A stretch of 64,000 nt of DNA from Lysobacterales bacterium (GTDB lineage: Bacteria; Pseudomonadota; Gammaproteobacteria; Xanthomonadales; Ahniellaceae). The stretch's first letter is position 1. Each line of letters begins with the position of its first letter. Below the pieces are notes generated by a model. That model did not search any database. It was not told the origin of the DNA and saw only the letters and a program-made list of their open reading frames with translations. Below are positions 30,926 to 41,452 of this stretch, piece after piece. Made by a program: the position numbers and the translations under genes. The stretch is taken from the NCBI GenBank assembly GCA_016182785.1, contig JACPFU010000001.1:1-64000 (forward strand). Direction: 5' to 3'.

Positions 30926-31191
30926 TCGCCCTCGTCGAATTTGCGGTTGAACAGGTCGACCACCGCTGCCATCGCCGCGACCTCGTCCTCGCCCTCGGCG
31001 CGCAGCCGCAGCGGCGTGCCGATGCCAGCGGCCAGCAGCATCAGGCCCATGATGCTCTTGGCGTTGATCTCGCGACCGCGGCAGCTGATCATCACCGTGG
31101 AACGGAATCCCGAGACGAGCTGCACCAGCTTGGCCGAGGCACGCGCGTGCAGGCCGAGCTTGTTGCTGATGACGACGTCCTGCTCAAGCAT
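30922..31191 (-). CDS. ptsH: Phosphocarrier protein HPr
   Basis: 89 residues. His15 in GLHARASAKLV receives phosphate from enzyme I; Ser46 in NAKSIMGLM is the HPr kinase site, and hprK lies three genes upstream. Overlaps the EIIA gene by 8 bases and ptsI by 4. Confidence 0.96.
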   Translation of the reverse strand: MLEQDVVISNKLGLHARASAKLVQLVSGFRSTVMISCRGREINAKSIMGLMLLAAGIGTPLRLRAEGEDEVAAMAAVVDLFNRKFDEGE

Positions 31192-31576
31192 GGTCGACGA
31201 TCACTCCGTTGCGTGCGCCGGCGGTCGCGGTGTTGACCAGTTCGTCGAGCGACTGCTCGGCGTAGTTCATCACCCGCAGCAGCATCGGCAGGTTCACCCC
31301 GGCCACGCGCCGCGTGCGGCAGCCGAGGTTGGCGAGCTTGGCCGCGACGTTGCTCGGGGTGGCGCCGTAGAGGTCGGTCAGCACCAGCACCCCTTCGCCT
31401 TGTTCCAGTTCGCGCACCGCGGCCGAGGCGCGCATCAGCACCTGTTCGTGGCCTTCGCCAAACCCGGCCTCGATCGCCGCAGTGCGCAACGGCAACGGCC
31501 CCATCACGCCGCGCGCGGCACCGAGCAATCCCGGCCCGACGCCGCTGTGCGTCAACAGCAGTACTCCGACGCTCAT
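31184..31576 (-). CDS. PTS EIIA component, mannose/fructose-type
   Basis: A 130-residue EIIA(Man)-fold protein: VGVLLLTHSGVG carries phospho-His10, and VLVLTDLYGATPSNVA is the domain signature. In this cluster it has no cognate EIIBC, so it is most likely a regulatory phospho-acceptor. The ATG at 31576 overlaps the rapZ stop by 4 bases. Confidence 0.9.
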   Translation of the reverse strand: MSVGVLLLTHSGVGPGLLGAARGVMGPLPLRTAAIEAGFGEGHEQVLMRASAAVRELEQGEGVLVLTDLYGATPSNVAAKLANLGCRTRRVAGVNLPMLLRVMNYAEQSLDELVNTATAGARNGVIVDHA

Positions 31577-32484
31577 TCCAGCTCCCGGTGGAAGGTCATG
31601 ACGTGCTCGCGCGATTCGCGGAAGGCCTCCGCCAGGCGTTCGACGATGTACACCGAACGGTGGCGGCCGCCGGTGCAACCGATGCCGACGGTGATGTAGC
31701 TGCGCTGGTCGGCCTCGAAGCGCGGCAGCCAGGTCGCCAGCAGTCCGCGCACCTGTTCGATGTAGTGCGCGACCTCGGGGAATTTCGCGAACCAGTCGCG
31801 GATCACCGCGTCGCGACCGGAGAGCGGCCGCAGCGTCGCTTCCCAGTGCGGGTTCGGCAGGCAGCGCGCGTCGAACACGAAGTCGGCGTCCGAGGGCACG
31901 CCGCGCTTGTACGCGAACGACTCGAACAGCAGCGACAGCGAGGCGCCCTGGGTGCCGAACTCGGTGGCGATGACGCGGCGCAACTGGTGCACGTTGAGGT
32001 CGGAGGAGTCGATCACCTTGTCGGCGATCGCGACCAGCGGCCGCAGCAGCTTGCGCTCGAGCGCGATGGCGTCGTTCAGCGCGAGCCCGTCGTGGGTCAG
32101 CGGATGGCGGCGGCGCGTGTCCGAAAAGCGCTTCAGCAGCACGTCGTCGCGGGTGTCGAGGAACACCAGCTGGTAGGCGAGCCCCTGGTGCGCGATGCGC
32201 GCCAGGATCGCCGGCAGCTTCTGCAGGTCGTCCTGGCGGTTGCGCACGTCGACGCCCACCGCCAGCCGCGGATGATGGCCCTGTGCGCGCACGGCTTCGA
32301 CGAACGCCGGCAGCAGCGCGGTCGGCAGGTTGTCGACGCAGTAGTAGTCGAGGTCCTCCAGCGTGCGCAGCGCGACCGTCTTGCCGGCGCCGGACAGGCC
32401 GCTGACCAGGATCAGGCGCTCGCTCGGCTCGCCCGGGATGCGCGGCGGTGGCGGCGGCGTGAAGTGCAGCGGCAGGTCTACCAT
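31573..32484 (-). CDS. rapZ: RNase adapter / nucleotide-binding protein RapZ
   Basis: A 303-residue P-loop protein ([11 protein letters not shown]). In E. coli RapZ presents glmZ sRNA to RNase E and tunes GlmS; the C-terminal motif [16 protein letters not shown] is the hallmark. It overlaps hprK by 7 bases and EIIA(Man) by 4. Confidence 0.95.
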   Translation of the reverse strand: MVDLPLHFTPPPPPRIPGEPSERLILVSGLSGAGKTVALRTLEDLDYYCVDNLPTALLPAFVEAVRAQGHHPRLAVGVDVRNRQDDLQKLPAILARIAHQGLAYQLVFLDTRDDVLLKRFSDTRRRHPLTHDGLALNDAIALERKLLRPLVAIADKVIDSSDLNVHQLRRVIATEFGTQGASLSLLFESFAYKRGVPSDADFVFDARCLPNPHWEATLRPLSGRDAVIRDWFAKFPEVAHYIEQVRGLLATWLPRFEADQRSYITVGIGCTGGRHRSVYIVERLAEAFRESREHVMTFHRELE

Positions 32485-33431
32485 GGCGACGCCCTGCGCA
32501 TCTGGTGGGCCTGGCGGTCGATGAAGGTCTGCGCCGGATCGATGCCCTTGCTCTTGAGCAGGAAGGTGCGCGTCGCCGCCTCGACCAGCACCGCGAGGTT
32601 GCGCCCGGCCGCGACCGGCAGCGTGATCTGCGGGACTTCGACGTCGAGCACGTTGCGCGTCGTGGTCACGCCCTGCAGCCGCGCCATGCCGTCGTTCTGG
32701 TGCACGTCCTCAAGCTTGCCGAGATGCACCACCAGGCGCAGGTACTTGTTGCGCTTGATCGAGGTGTCGCCGAACATCTGGCGCACGTTGAGGATGCCGA
32801 GGCCGCGCACTTCGAGCAGGTCCTGCAGCATCTCCGGGCAGGTGCCGTCGATCACGTCGGGCGCGATCAGGGTGAATTCGGGGGCGTCGTCGGCGATCAG
32901 GCGGTGGCCGCGGGTGACCAGTTCCAGCGCCAGTTCGCTCTTGCCGGAGCCGGCGTCGCCGGTGATCAGCACGCCGATCGAATACACCTCCATGAACACG
33001 CCATGCAGCGAGGTGTTGCGCGCCAATGCACGCGACAGGTGGTACTGCATGTAGGTCAGCACTTCATGGCCGCGGCGGGCGCTGACCCAGATTGGCGTCT
33101 GCGTTTCCTCGGCCGCTTCGCGCAGGTCGGCCGGCACCGCCTGGTCGCGGGTGACGACGATCGCGGTCGGCTTGTAGTTCATGATCTTCTGCACCGTGTC
33201 CCAGCGCTGGCGCGAGTCGAGCGCGTCCAGGTACTTGAGCTCGTCGATGCCGACGATCTGCAGCTTGTTCGGGTAGATGATGTTGAGGTAGCCGACCAGC
33301 GACGGCCGTCGCTGCAGGTTCTCGCCGGGTTCGACGATGCGCTGCTCGCCGCGTTGCCCGGCGACCCAGCGCAGCTTCATGCGCTCGGTGACCTGGTCGA
33401 ACAGTTCGCGTGCGGTGATGGTGCGGATCAT
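32478..33431 (-). CDS. hprK: HPr kinase/phosphorylase
   Basis: 317 residues. Walker [15 protein letters not shown] in the C-terminal kinase half and the HprK signature [14 protein letters not shown]. It phosphorylates HPr Ser46 and reverses it, coupling the PTS to energy state. Presence in a rpoN/ptsN cluster is characteristic of Xanthomonadales and beta-proteobacteria, not of enteric bacteria. Confidence 0.96.
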   Translation of the reverse strand: MIRTITARELFDQVTERMKLRWVAGQRGEQRIVEPGENLQRRPSLVGYLNIIYPNKLQIVGIDELKYLDALDSRQRWDTVQKIMNYKPTAIVVTRDQAVPADLREAAEETQTPIWVSARRGHEVLTYMQYHLSRALARNTSLHGVFMEVYSIGVLITGDAGSGKSELALELVTRGHRLIADDAPEFTLIAPDVIDGTCPEMLQDLLEVRGLGILNVRQMFGDTSIKRNKYLRLVVHLGKLEDVHQNDGMARLQGVTTTRNVLDVEVPQITLPVAAGRNLAVLVEAATRTFLLKSKGIDPAQTFIDRQAHQMRRASPW

Positions 33432-33889
33432 GCGGCGGCTCCGCTCAGCGAATCGCCGAGGAGGTCGAGTACGGCTGCGGAGGTGCGGGCGCGGCGCAGC
33501 ATGGCGCGGGTTGCGCCATCGCCAAAGCGCTGGGCGATGCCGGCGAGGATCGACAGGTGTTCGCCGGTGGCGTGCGCCGGGACCAGCAGCGCGAAGAACA
33601 GGTCGACCGGGGCGCCATCGGGCGCGCCGAAGGCGACGCCGTTGCCCAGGCTGAGGAATGCGGCGCGCGGCTGTTCCAGCGATTCGATGCGTGCGTGCGG
33701 AATGGCGACGCCGTCGCCGAGCGCGGTCGAACCGCTCTGTTCGCGCCGTGCCAGCAGTTGTAGCAGGCGTGCCGCCGGGAATTCCCTGTCCGCGAGCAGG
33801 CCGGCCAGGTGCTGCAGCACCGCGTCCGCGTCGGCGAGCCGGGCGCCGAGCGCGATGCGGTCATGCGAGAGCAGGCGGCTTGGGCGCAT
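33428..33889 (-). CDS. ptsN: PTS IIA-like nitrogen-regulatory protein PtsN
   Basis: 153 residues, EIIA(Ntr) fold. The phosphorylatable His65 is in [10 protein letters not shown]. It receives phosphate via HPr and modulates potassium and nitrogen functions in studied relatives. The start overlaps hprK by 4 bases at the other end. A strong 11-base-stem hairpin separates it from hpf. Confidence 0.93.
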   Translation of the reverse strand: MRPSRLLSHDRIALGARLADADAVLQHLAGLLADREFPAARLLQLLARREQSGSTALGDGVAIPHARIESLEQPRAAFLSLGNGVAFGAPDGAPVDLFFALLVPAHATGEHLSILAGIAQRFGDGATRAMLRRARTSAAVLDLLGDSLSGAAA

Positions 33890-33922
33890 CGGGGGAGGTC
33901 GCGAAGGGGGAGTGCGGGAAAG

Positions 33923-33952
33923 GCGCCGGCCGCGCGTCGTGGCGGCCGGCGC
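33923..33952. repeat. GC-rich inverted repeat between hpf and ptsN
   Basis: A perfect 11-base stem GCGCCGGCCGC/GCGGCCGGCGC with an 8-base loop lies in the 74-base gap. No T-run follows on the minus strand, so it is not a classical terminator; it may act as an attenuator or processing/stability element separating hpf from the downstream PTS genes. Confidence 0.75.
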
Positions 33953-33963
33953 GGGGGCGGGGC

Positions 33964-34287
33964 TCAGGTGCCGGTCTTGCGGGTCTGGGCTTCGGCGCGA
34001 TGGTGGTCGGTCAGCTTCTCCTTGTGCTTGCGGATCTGGCTGTCGAGCTTGTCGCTGAGCAGGTCGATCGCGGCATACATGTCGCTGGCCTCGGCCTCGG
34101 CGTGGATCTGCTTCTGGGTGGAATTGACGGTGGCCTCCACCTTGTGCGCCAGTTTTTCCAGGCCGAGCACGACGTGGACGTTGGTGACGTGGTCGAAATG
34201 ACGTTCGACGCGCTGCAGCTTTTCGGTCGCGTAATCACGCAGTGCCGGCGTGACCTCGACGCCATGACCAGAGATCTCGATTTGCAT
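33964..34287 (-). CDS. hpf: Ribosome hibernation promoting factor, short form
   Basis: A 107-residue HPF/YfiA-type protein that binds the 30S subunit during stationary phase. MQIEISGHGVEVTPALRDY and AEASDMYAAIDLLSDKLDSQ are signatures; the length equals the short gammaproteobacterial form with no dimerisation tail. Directly follows rpoN on the minus strand, the conserved order. Confidence 0.95.
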   Translation of the reverse strand: MQIEISGHGVEVTPALRDYATEKLQRVERHFDHVTNVHVVLGLEKLAHKVEATVNSTQKQIHAEAEASDMYAAIDLLSDKLDSQIRKHKEKLTDHHRAEAQTRKTGT

Positions 34288-34415
34288 GGGCTACCTCCAA
34301 CGATGGGGGGCGCGCTGCGCGCCCGGATTTTCCGTCGCTGCAGGGACGCAGGCAGCGGCGGCAAAGTGGACATGGGGTCGGCGGGCGCGATCGGAAGGGT
34401 GCTTCATGGGCGGAC

Positions 34416-35834
34416 TCAGGCCTTTCGCAACCGGTCGCTGGACGAGGGGATGTTCATGGCCTCACGGTACTTGGCGACCGTGCGCCGCGCAACCTGGATT
34501 CCGGCCTGTTTCAGCGCCTCCATCAACGCCTGGTCGCTGCACGGCTTGGCCTTGTTTTCGGCATCGACGAACTTGCGGATCATCGCCTGGATCGCTGTGG
34601 CCGAGGCTTCGCCGCCCTCGCTGGTGGCGACGCCGCTGGAGAAGAAGCGCTTGAGCTCGAACACCCCGCGCGGCGTGGCCATGTACTTGCGCGTGGTGGC
34701 GCGGGAAATGGTCGATTCGTGCAGTCCAACCTCGTCGGCGATGGTGCGCAGGGTCAGCGGTCGCAGCGCCTCCGGACCGTAGTCGAGAAACGCGCCCTGT
34801 TCGCGCACGATGCAGTTGCCGACCTTGGTCAGGGTCTCGCCGCGCTGCGCCAGGCTCTTCATCAGCCAGCGCGCCTCCTGCAGGCGTCCGCGCAGGTAGC
34901 TGCCGGTTTCGCCGCGGGATTCCGCGGCCATGCGTTCGTACTGGCGGTTGATGCCGATCGCCGGCGCCGTCGCCGGATTCAGCTGCACCCGCCAGCGGCC
35001 ATTGAGCTTGCGCGCGATCAGGTCCGGGACCACGGCCTCGGATTCGCTGTCCACCGGCCGCTCGCCCGGGCGTGGGTTGAGGCTGCGGATCAGGCGCAGC
35101 GCCGCCTCGACCTCGGCCACGGCGACGCCGAGGCGGCGCGCGAGTTGCTGGGCGTCGGTGCGCGGCAAGGTGTCCAGGTGGCCGGAGACGATGCGCAGCG
35201 CGAGATCGCGTTGCGCTCCCTCGGGTTGCGAGCGCAATTGCAGGACCAGGCACTCGCGCAGGTCGCGTGCGCCGACGCCGGGCGGGTCGCACTGCTGCAG
35301 CAGGTGCAGCACGACGTGGATCTCGTCGGCATCGACGCGCCACTGCGGCGCCAGCGCCGCGGCAATGCCGGCATCGTCCTCGCGCAGGTAGCCGTCGTCG
35401 CCGATGGCGTCGATCAGCGCCGCGGCGATCGCGCGGTCGCGCTCGGTCAGCGGTCGCATGGCCATCTGCCAGGCCAGTTCGCCGCGCAGGTCGGGGGCAC
35501 CGCCGGCCTGCTCGCGCTCGCCTTCGCTGCCGTCGAAGCTGCCGGAACCGGGCTCGCTCCAGTCGGCCATCTCCTCGAACCCTTCGAGGTCGAGCTGGTC
35601 GTCGATGTCGTCCTTCGCTTCGGTTTCGCGATCATCCGCCGGCGCGTCCGCGGCCTCGACCGGTTCGTCCTGCTGCAGGTCTTCCTCACGCTCCAGCAGC
35701 GGGTTCGACTCCAGCAGCGTGGTGACCTCGAGCTCCAGTTCCAGCGTCGACATGGCCAGCAGGCGGATCGCCTGGGTGAGCTGCGGCGTCAGCTTCAGGC
35801 TTTGGCCCAATCCGAGCTGGAGAGCGGCTTTCAC
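34416..35834 (-). CDS. rpoN: RNA polymerase sigma-54 factor
   Basis: A 472-residue sigma-54. Region I LQLGLGQSLKLTPQLTQAIR, an acidic region II (about 50-115), a core-binding region, and the RpoN box ARRTVAKYREAMNIP near the end. The GTG at 35834 gives the canonical start VKAALQLGLG; another GTG lies directly before it. Works with enhancer-binding proteins at -24/-12 promoters. Lies between lptB and hpf as usual. Confidence 0.95.
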   Translation of the reverse strand: MKAALQLGLGQSLKLTPQLTQAIRLLAMSTLELELEVTTLLESNPLLEREEDLQQDEPVEAADAPADDRETEAKDDIDDQLDLEGFEEMADWSEPGSGSFDGSEGEREQAGGAPDLRGELAWQMAMRPLTERDRAIAAALIDAIGDDGYLREDDAGIAAALAPQWRVDADEIHVVLHLLQQCDPPGVGARDLRECLVLQLRSQPEGAQRDLALRIVSGHLDTLPRTDAQQLARRLGVAVAEVEAALRLIRSLNPRPGERPVDSESEAVVPDLIARKLNGRWRVQLNPATAPAIGINRQYERMAAESRGETGSYLRGRLQEARWLMKSLAQRGETLTKVGNCIVREQGAFLDYGPEALRPLTLRTIADEVGLHESTISRATTRKYMATPRGVFELKRFFSSGVATSEGGEASATAIQAMIRKFVDAENKAKPCSDQALMEALKQAGIQVARRTVAKYREAMNIPSSSDRLRKA

Positions 35835-35943
35835 CACGCGTGGGCGGCCCTCCGGTCGGCCTGGAAGCAAGATTCGTTCCAGTCGATTCTACGCACTCCG
35901 CGGGATTCGCCAAGCGTCCGCCGCGAATTGTTGCCTTCCGCAC

Positions 35944-36663
35944 TCAGATCGAGAATTTCTCGCCCAGGTACACGTCGCGGACACGCTGATTCGCGAGGAT
36001 TTCGGCCGGCGAGCCGGCGGCGAGCACGCTGCCGGCGTGCAGGATGTAGGCGCGATCGCAGATGCCGAGCGTCTCGCGCACGCTGTGGTCGGTGATCAGC
36101 ACGCCGATGCCGCGGTCCTTGAGGTGCGCGACGATGCGCTGGATTTCGGCGACCGAGATCGGGTCGACGCCGGCGAAGGGCTCGTCGAGCAGCATGAAGC
36201 GCGGCTTCGCCGCCAGCGCACGCGCGATCTCGACGCGCCGACGCTCGCCGCCGGACAGGCTCTGGCCCTTCTGCTTGCGCACGTGCGCGATCTGCAGGTC
36301 GGCGAGCAAGCCTTCCATTTCCTCGCGCTGCTGCTTGCGACTCAGCCCCGGCCGCAGTTCCAGCACCGCGAGCAGGTTGTCCTCGACACTGAGGCTGCGG
36401 AACACCGACGGTTCCTGCGGCAGGTAGCCGACGCCGCGGCGCGCGCGCTCGTGCATCGGCAGCGTGCTCAGGTCGGTGTCGTCGAGCAGGATCGCGCCGG
36501 CGTCGGCGCCGATCAGGCCGACGATCATGTAGAAGCAGGTGGTCTTGCCGGCGCCGTTCGGGCCGAGCAGGCCGACGCATTCTCCGGGTGCGACTTCGAG
36601 CGAGAAGTCGACGACGACTTCGCGGTCCTTGTAGCGCTTCTTCAGGTGCCGCGCGGACAGCAT
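35944..36663 (-). CDS. lptB: LPS export ABC transporter ATP-binding protein LptB
   Basis: A 239-residue ABC ATPase: Walker A GPNGAGKTTCFYMI, signature LSGGERRRVEIA, Walker B RFMLLDEPFAGVD. It powers LPS extraction with LptFG and LptC. One-base overlap with lptA. Confidence 0.96.
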   Translation of the reverse strand: MLSARHLKKRYKDREVVVDFSLEVAPGECVGLLGPNGAGKTTCFYMIVGLIGADAGAILLDDTDLSTLPMHERARRGVGYLPQEPSVFRSLSVEDNLLAVLELRPGLSRKQQREEMEGLLADLQIAHVRKQKGQSLSGGERRRVEIARALAAKPRFMLLDEPFAGVDPISVAEIQRIVAHLKDRGIGVLITDHSVRETLGICDRAYILHAGSVLAAGSPAEILANQRVRDVYLGEKFSI

Positions 36664-37184
36664 CAGGATTTCGGAACTTCGGCCGGCTGGGAGGCCTTGG
36701 GCTTCGGCGCGATCGTCATGTGCACGCGGCTGCCCGCTTCGCCGGCATTCATCTCGCCGGTGTCGAGCTTGTAGACGATGCGCGCGCCGGTCATCACGCC
36801 GCGCGGGCGCTCGACGCGCACGTTGCCGCTGAGCACGACCTTCTGCTCGGCGAGCAGGTACTCGATGCGTTCGGCGTCGGCCTTGAGCCGGCCCTGCTGC
36901 TCGATTTCCTGTTCCAGGTGCGCCGGCGCGCCGTCGAGAACCACGCGGCGGATGTCCTGGTCCTGCTGCTCGACCTCGGCGCGTTCGGCGCGAATGCTGA
37001 GCGAGCCCTGGTCGATGCGGACGTTGCCGGTCAGCAGCGTGGTGCCGGCGGCGGCGTTGCCCTTGGCGTGGTCGGCATCGATCTGCATCGTCTGCTCGCG
37101 GTCGGATTCCAGTGCCATCGCGGCGGGTGCCGCGAGGAACAGCGAGATCAGCAGTGCTTCAGCGCTTGGGCGTGAACGTGGCAT
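36663..37184 (-). CDS. lptA: LPS transport periplasmic protein LptA
   Basis: 173 residues with a signal peptide (1-24, ending AMA-LE) and an OstA beta-jellyroll domain (DADHAKGNAAAGTTLLTGNVRI; VLSGNVRVERPRG). Forms the periplasmic LPS bridge from LptC to LptD. Overlaps lptC by 26 bases. Confidence 0.93.
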   Translation of the reverse strand: MPRSRPSAEALLISLFLAAPAAMALESDREQTMQIDADHAKGNAAAGTTLLTGNVRIDQGSLSIRAERAEVEQQDQDIRRVVLDGAPAHLEQEIEQQGRLKADAERIEYLLAEQKVVLSGNVRVERPRGVMTGARIVYKLDTGEMNAGEAGSRVHMTIAPKPKASQPAEVPKS

Positions 37185-37725
37185 CGACTTCGGCCTTGAG
37201 TTCGAAAGATTGGGCGGAGAGATCGGCAGCGAGGCCGCGGCCGCGCAGTATAGAGCCCGGGCGCGTCACTTCGACGCTGCGGTCGGTTTCGATCCGGCGC
37301 GTCTCGGTGTGCGCGACCAGGCGTTCGGTCGCGAGTTCGAAGGCGTCCTCGACGCGGTCGCTGGCGCGGCGGACGCGCACCTCGCGGTCGAGATCGATGC
37401 GCTTGTCGCGGGTGTCGATCCAGGCGTCCTCTGCGGTGGCGCTCCAGCGTTCGCCGCCAGTGCCAAACAACTCGAAATGCGGCGTGCTGACCGCGAAACC
37501 GTCGCGGCGCTCGTCGTGCAGCAGGCGCGGCGACTTGGCCTTGAACGACAGCCGGCCCTGCTCGTCGAAGGCGTCGAGTTCGAAGTCGGTCAGCTCGTAG
37601 CTCGGGCGCGACGGGCCGGCAAAGCGGTCGGGCTTGCGCTCGTCCGGCTGCATCAGCAGCTGCCAGCCGGTCACCGCGGCGACCACGGCGAGCAGCAAGG
37701 CGACGACGAGTTGCAGCCGGTTCAT
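37159..37725 (-). CDS. lptC: LPS export system protein LptC
   Basis: 188 residues: a single N-terminal membrane helix (LQLVVALLLAVVAAVTGWQLL) and a periplasmic OstA-like domain. It takes LPS from LptB2FG and hands it to LptA. ATG at 37725 chosen so that the helix is N-terminal; overlaps kdsC by 4 bases. Confidence 0.9.
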   Translation of the reverse strand: MNRLQLVVALLLAVVAAVTGWQLLMQPDERKPDRFAGPSRPSYELTDFELDAFDEQGRLSFKAKSPRLLHDERRDGFAVSTPHFELFGTGGERWSATAEDAWIDTRDKRIDLDREVRVRRASDRVEDAFELATERLVAHTETRRIETDRSVEVTRPGSILRGRGLAADLSAQSFELKAEVDATFTPKR

Positions 37726-38276
37726 CGCTGGAAGCGCTCGATCGCGGCATCGAGCAATCCGTGTGCGGCCAGGATCAGCTCGCACACCTCACGCACGGCG
37801 CCGTCGCCGCCGCGCCTGGCGGTCTGCCAGTGCGCCACCTGGGCGATGCGGGGATGCGCGTTCGCCACCGTGACCGCGAAGCCGACCGCTGCCATCAGGC
37901 CGAGGTCGGGCAGGTCGTCGCCGACGTGCGCGACCTGGCTGGCTTCGAGCCCGAGCGTTCGCGCCAGCGCCAGCATGCAGGCACGCTTGTCCTCCACCCC
38001 GGCAAAGACGTGGCGGATGCCGAGGTCGCGCATGCGCGTGGCCACTGCCTTGGTATCGCGCGCGGTGATCACCGCGACCTCGAAGCCGGACGCGAGCAGG
38101 AGCTTCAGGCCGAGGCCGTCGAGCACGTGGAAGCGTTTGGCTTCGTGGCCGGCGTCGCTGTAGTAGAGGCCGCCATCGGTCATCACGCCATCGACGTCGA
38201 AGCAGGCCAGGCGCACGCGCGCGGCGCGCGCGACGACGTCCGGTCCGATGCCATCGAGCGGCGACGCGTGCGTCAT
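37722..38276 (-). CDS. kdsC: 3-deoxy-manno-octulosonate-8-phosphatase
   Basis: A 184-residue C0-type HAD phosphatase; the nucleophile motif is CFDVDGVMTDGGLYY, and GVEDKRACM and HVGDDLPDLG complete the site. It makes free KDO for LPS. Preceded by kdsD at 3 bases. Confidence 0.95.
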   Translation of the reverse strand: MTHASPLDGIGPDVVARAARVRLACFDVDGVMTDGGLYYSDAGHEAKRFHVLDGLGLKLLLASGFEVAVITARDTKAVATRMRDLGIRHVFAGVEDKRACMLALARTLGLEASQVAHVGDDLPDLGLMAAVGFAVTVANAHPRIAQVAHWQTARRGGDGAVREVCELILAAHGLLDAAIERFQR

Positions 38277-38279
38277 GCC

Positions 38280-39302
38280 TCAGACCACGCGCGCGCGCAG
38301 CAGGTCGTGGATGTTGAGGGCGCCGACCAGCAAGCCGTCGCCGTCCACCACCAGCAGCGCGTGGATCTTGAAGTCCTCCATCAGCCGCGCCGCTTCCACC
38401 GCCAGCTTGTCCGAGGTGATGGTCTTGGCGCGCGTGGTCATCAGCGCGTCGACGGTGGTGCCGCGCAGCTCGATTTCGGAATCGTCGAGGGTGCGGCGCA
38501 GGTCGCCGTCGGTGAACACCCCGAGCAGCCGGTGCGTGGCATCGACCACCGCGGTCAGGCCGAGGCCCTTGCGCGTCATCTCGATCAGCGCGTCCGAGAC
38601 ACTGGAACCGCTGGCCACGCTCGGCACCTGATCGCCGGTGTGCATGATGTCGCTGATGCGCAGCAGCAGGCGACGCCCGAGCGATCCGGCCGGATGCGAA
38701 CGCGCGAAGTCGTCGGCAGTGAAGCCGCGCGCTTCGAGCAGCGCGATCGCGAGCGCGTCGCCCATCACCAGTGTCGCGGTGGTGCTGGAGGTCGGCGCCA
38801 GGTTCAGCGGGCAGGCTTCGACCGGCACGCTGACATCGAGGTGCACGTCGGCCAGGCGCGCCAGCGAGGAATTCGGGTTGCCGCTCATCGCCACCAGCGG
38901 AATGCCCTGGCGCTTGATCAGCGGCAGGATCGCGAGCAGTTCGTCGGTCTCGCCGGAATTGCTGAGCGCGAGCACCACGTCCTTGTCGGTGATCATGCCG
39001 AGGTCGCCGTGGCTGGCCTCGGCCGGATGCACGAAGAATGCGGGGGTGCCGGTGCTCGCGAGCGTGGCCGCGATCTTGTTGGCGATGTGCCCGGACTTGC
39101 CCATGCCGGACACGACGATGCGTCCGGTGCAGTCGAGCATCAGCGCGCAGGCGCGGAAGAAGCTGGCGTCGACGCGCGCCGACAGGCCGCGGATGGCATC
39201 GGCCTCGATGTCGAACACGCGGCGGGCGCTGGCGGACAGGCGGTCGGGATCGAGCATCGGATGCATCAGTACCGGTGGCACCGGCTTGAGTTGGGCGTTC
39301 AC
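38280..39302 (-). CDS. kdsD: Arabinose-5-phosphate isomerase
   Basis: About 340 residues: SIS sugar-isomerase domain (VVSGMGKSGHIANKIAATL; VLALSNSGETDEL) plus two CBS domains at the C-terminus. It converts ribulose-5-P to arabinose-5-P, the first committed KDO step. The GTG at 39302 is preceded by GGGA; an internal ATG at 39266 would give 328 residues, exactly the E. coli length, so the start is uncertain. The frame is open far upstream antisense to murA by chance. Confidence 0.93.
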   Translation of the reverse strand: MNAQLKPVPPVLMHPMLDPDRLSASARRVFDIEADAIRGLSARVDASFFRACALMLDCTGRIVVSGMGKSGHIANKIAATLASTGTPAFFVHPAEASHGDLGMITDKDVVLALSNSGETDELLAILPLIKRQGIPLVAMSGNPNSSLARLADVHLDVSVPVEACPLNLAPTSSTTATLVMGDALAIALLEARGFTADDFARSHPAGSLGRRLLLRISDIMHTGDQVPSVASGSSVSDALIEMTRKGLGLTAVVDATHRLLGVFTDGDLRRTLDDSEIELRGTTVDALMTTRAKTITSDKLAVEAARLMEDFKIHALLVVDGDGLLVGALNIHDLLRARVV

Positions 39303-39443
39303 ATTGTTTCCCGGGCGCTGGGGTGGCGGTCGTGCTCGTTCCATTGGATGGAATCGGCTAGACTTCGCGGCCCTCATTCTAGCCGCAAGGCACGGGTGTC
39401 GTCCGAACGACGCCCGCCGCCCCGGAAACCGCCGCGCCGCGCC

Positions 39444-39680
39444 ATGGACACCGCTCGCATCCGTGCTCTGATCGAACAAGGTCTTCCCGACGCCGAAGTC
39501 AGCGTGCAGGGCGAGGATGGCGTGCACTTCGAGGCGGTCGTGGTCAGCGCGGCGTTTGCCGGCAAGCTGCCGCTGGCGCGCCATCGCATGGTCTACGCCA
39601 CCCTCGGCGGGCTCATGGGCGGTGCCATCCACGCGCTGTCGCTGCGCACGCTGACGCCGGACGAAGCCGCACGCGCCTAG
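39444..39680 (+). CDS. ibaG: BolA-family protein IbaG
   Basis: A 78-residue BolA-like protein with the C-terminal helix-turn pattern ending IHALSLRTLTPDE and the conserved His of ARHRMVYATLG. IbaG works with monothiol glutaredoxins in iron-sulfur handling. It sits 39 bases before murA, its conserved position. Confidence 0.92.
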   Translation: MDTARIRALIEQGLPDAEVSVQGEDGVHFEAVVVSAAFAGKLPLARHRMVYATLGGLMGGAIHALSLRTLTPDEAARA

Positions 39681-40979
<1,299 letters not shown>

Positions 40980-40989
40980 TCCGCGGTGC

Positions 40990-41031
40990 CTGACATGGGT
41001 CAAGGCGGCATCGGTGCCGGCTCGCTGCAAT
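40990..41031 (+). promoter_or_regulatory. FNR/Dnr-type box and -10 for the DGC-ubiT operon
   Basis: CTGACATGGGTCAA (40990-41003) contains the TGA-N6-TCA core of the CRP/FNR family. TGCAAT (41026-41031; 4 of 6) starts 22 bases after it, the spacing of a class II activator site centred at -41.5. Predicted start about 41038, 34 bases before the ATG at 41072. Which regulator of the family binds cannot be told. Confidence 0.65.
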
Positions 41032-41071
41032 GCCGGTCCCGAAGCGCGGATCGCTTCGCGCAGGCTCGACG

Positions 41072-41452
41072 ATGAACCCGAAACCGCCGCTGGTGTATTC
41101 GTGCTCGGGTTGTTCGAGTGCGGCGCAGATGGCCAATCATCTGGCGTTGCGGCTGGACCGCGAGGGACTGGCCGAGATGTCGTGCATCGCCGGGGTGGGC
41201 GGCGGGGTGGCGGCGCTGGTCAGGACCGCGCAGGGCGGACGGCCGATCCTCGCGCTCGACGGCTGCGTGCTTGCGTGCACTGCGGCGTGCCTGCAACGCG
41301 AAGGCGTGCGGCCGACGCGGCATCTGCTGCTGTCCGAGCACGGCGTGAAGAAGCGCAGGCATGCCGACTTCGATGCGGGCGAGGCCGAGCGCATCTACCA
41401 GAACGAAGTGCGCCCGCTGGCGTGGAGGATGTCGATCGATGTTGCCTGCTGA
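41072..41452 (+). CDS. DGC-domain putative zinc-binding protein
   Basis: A 126-residue protein of the DGC family (named for a conserved Asp-Gly-Cys): VYSCSGCSSAAQ, LALDGCVLACTAACL and further Cys. Predicted to bind zinc through four cysteines; function unknown. The family is often found next to anaerobic respiration genes. Here it lies behind an FNR-type box and overlaps the chorismate mutase-UbiT gene by 14 bases, so a role in the same process is inferred. Confidence 0.8.
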   Translation: MNPKPPLVYSCSGCSSAAQMANHLALRLDREGLAEMSCIAGVGGGVAALVRTAQGGRPILALDGCVLACTAACLQREGVRPTRHLLLSEHGVKKRRHADFDAGEAERIYQNEVRPLAWRMSIDVAC

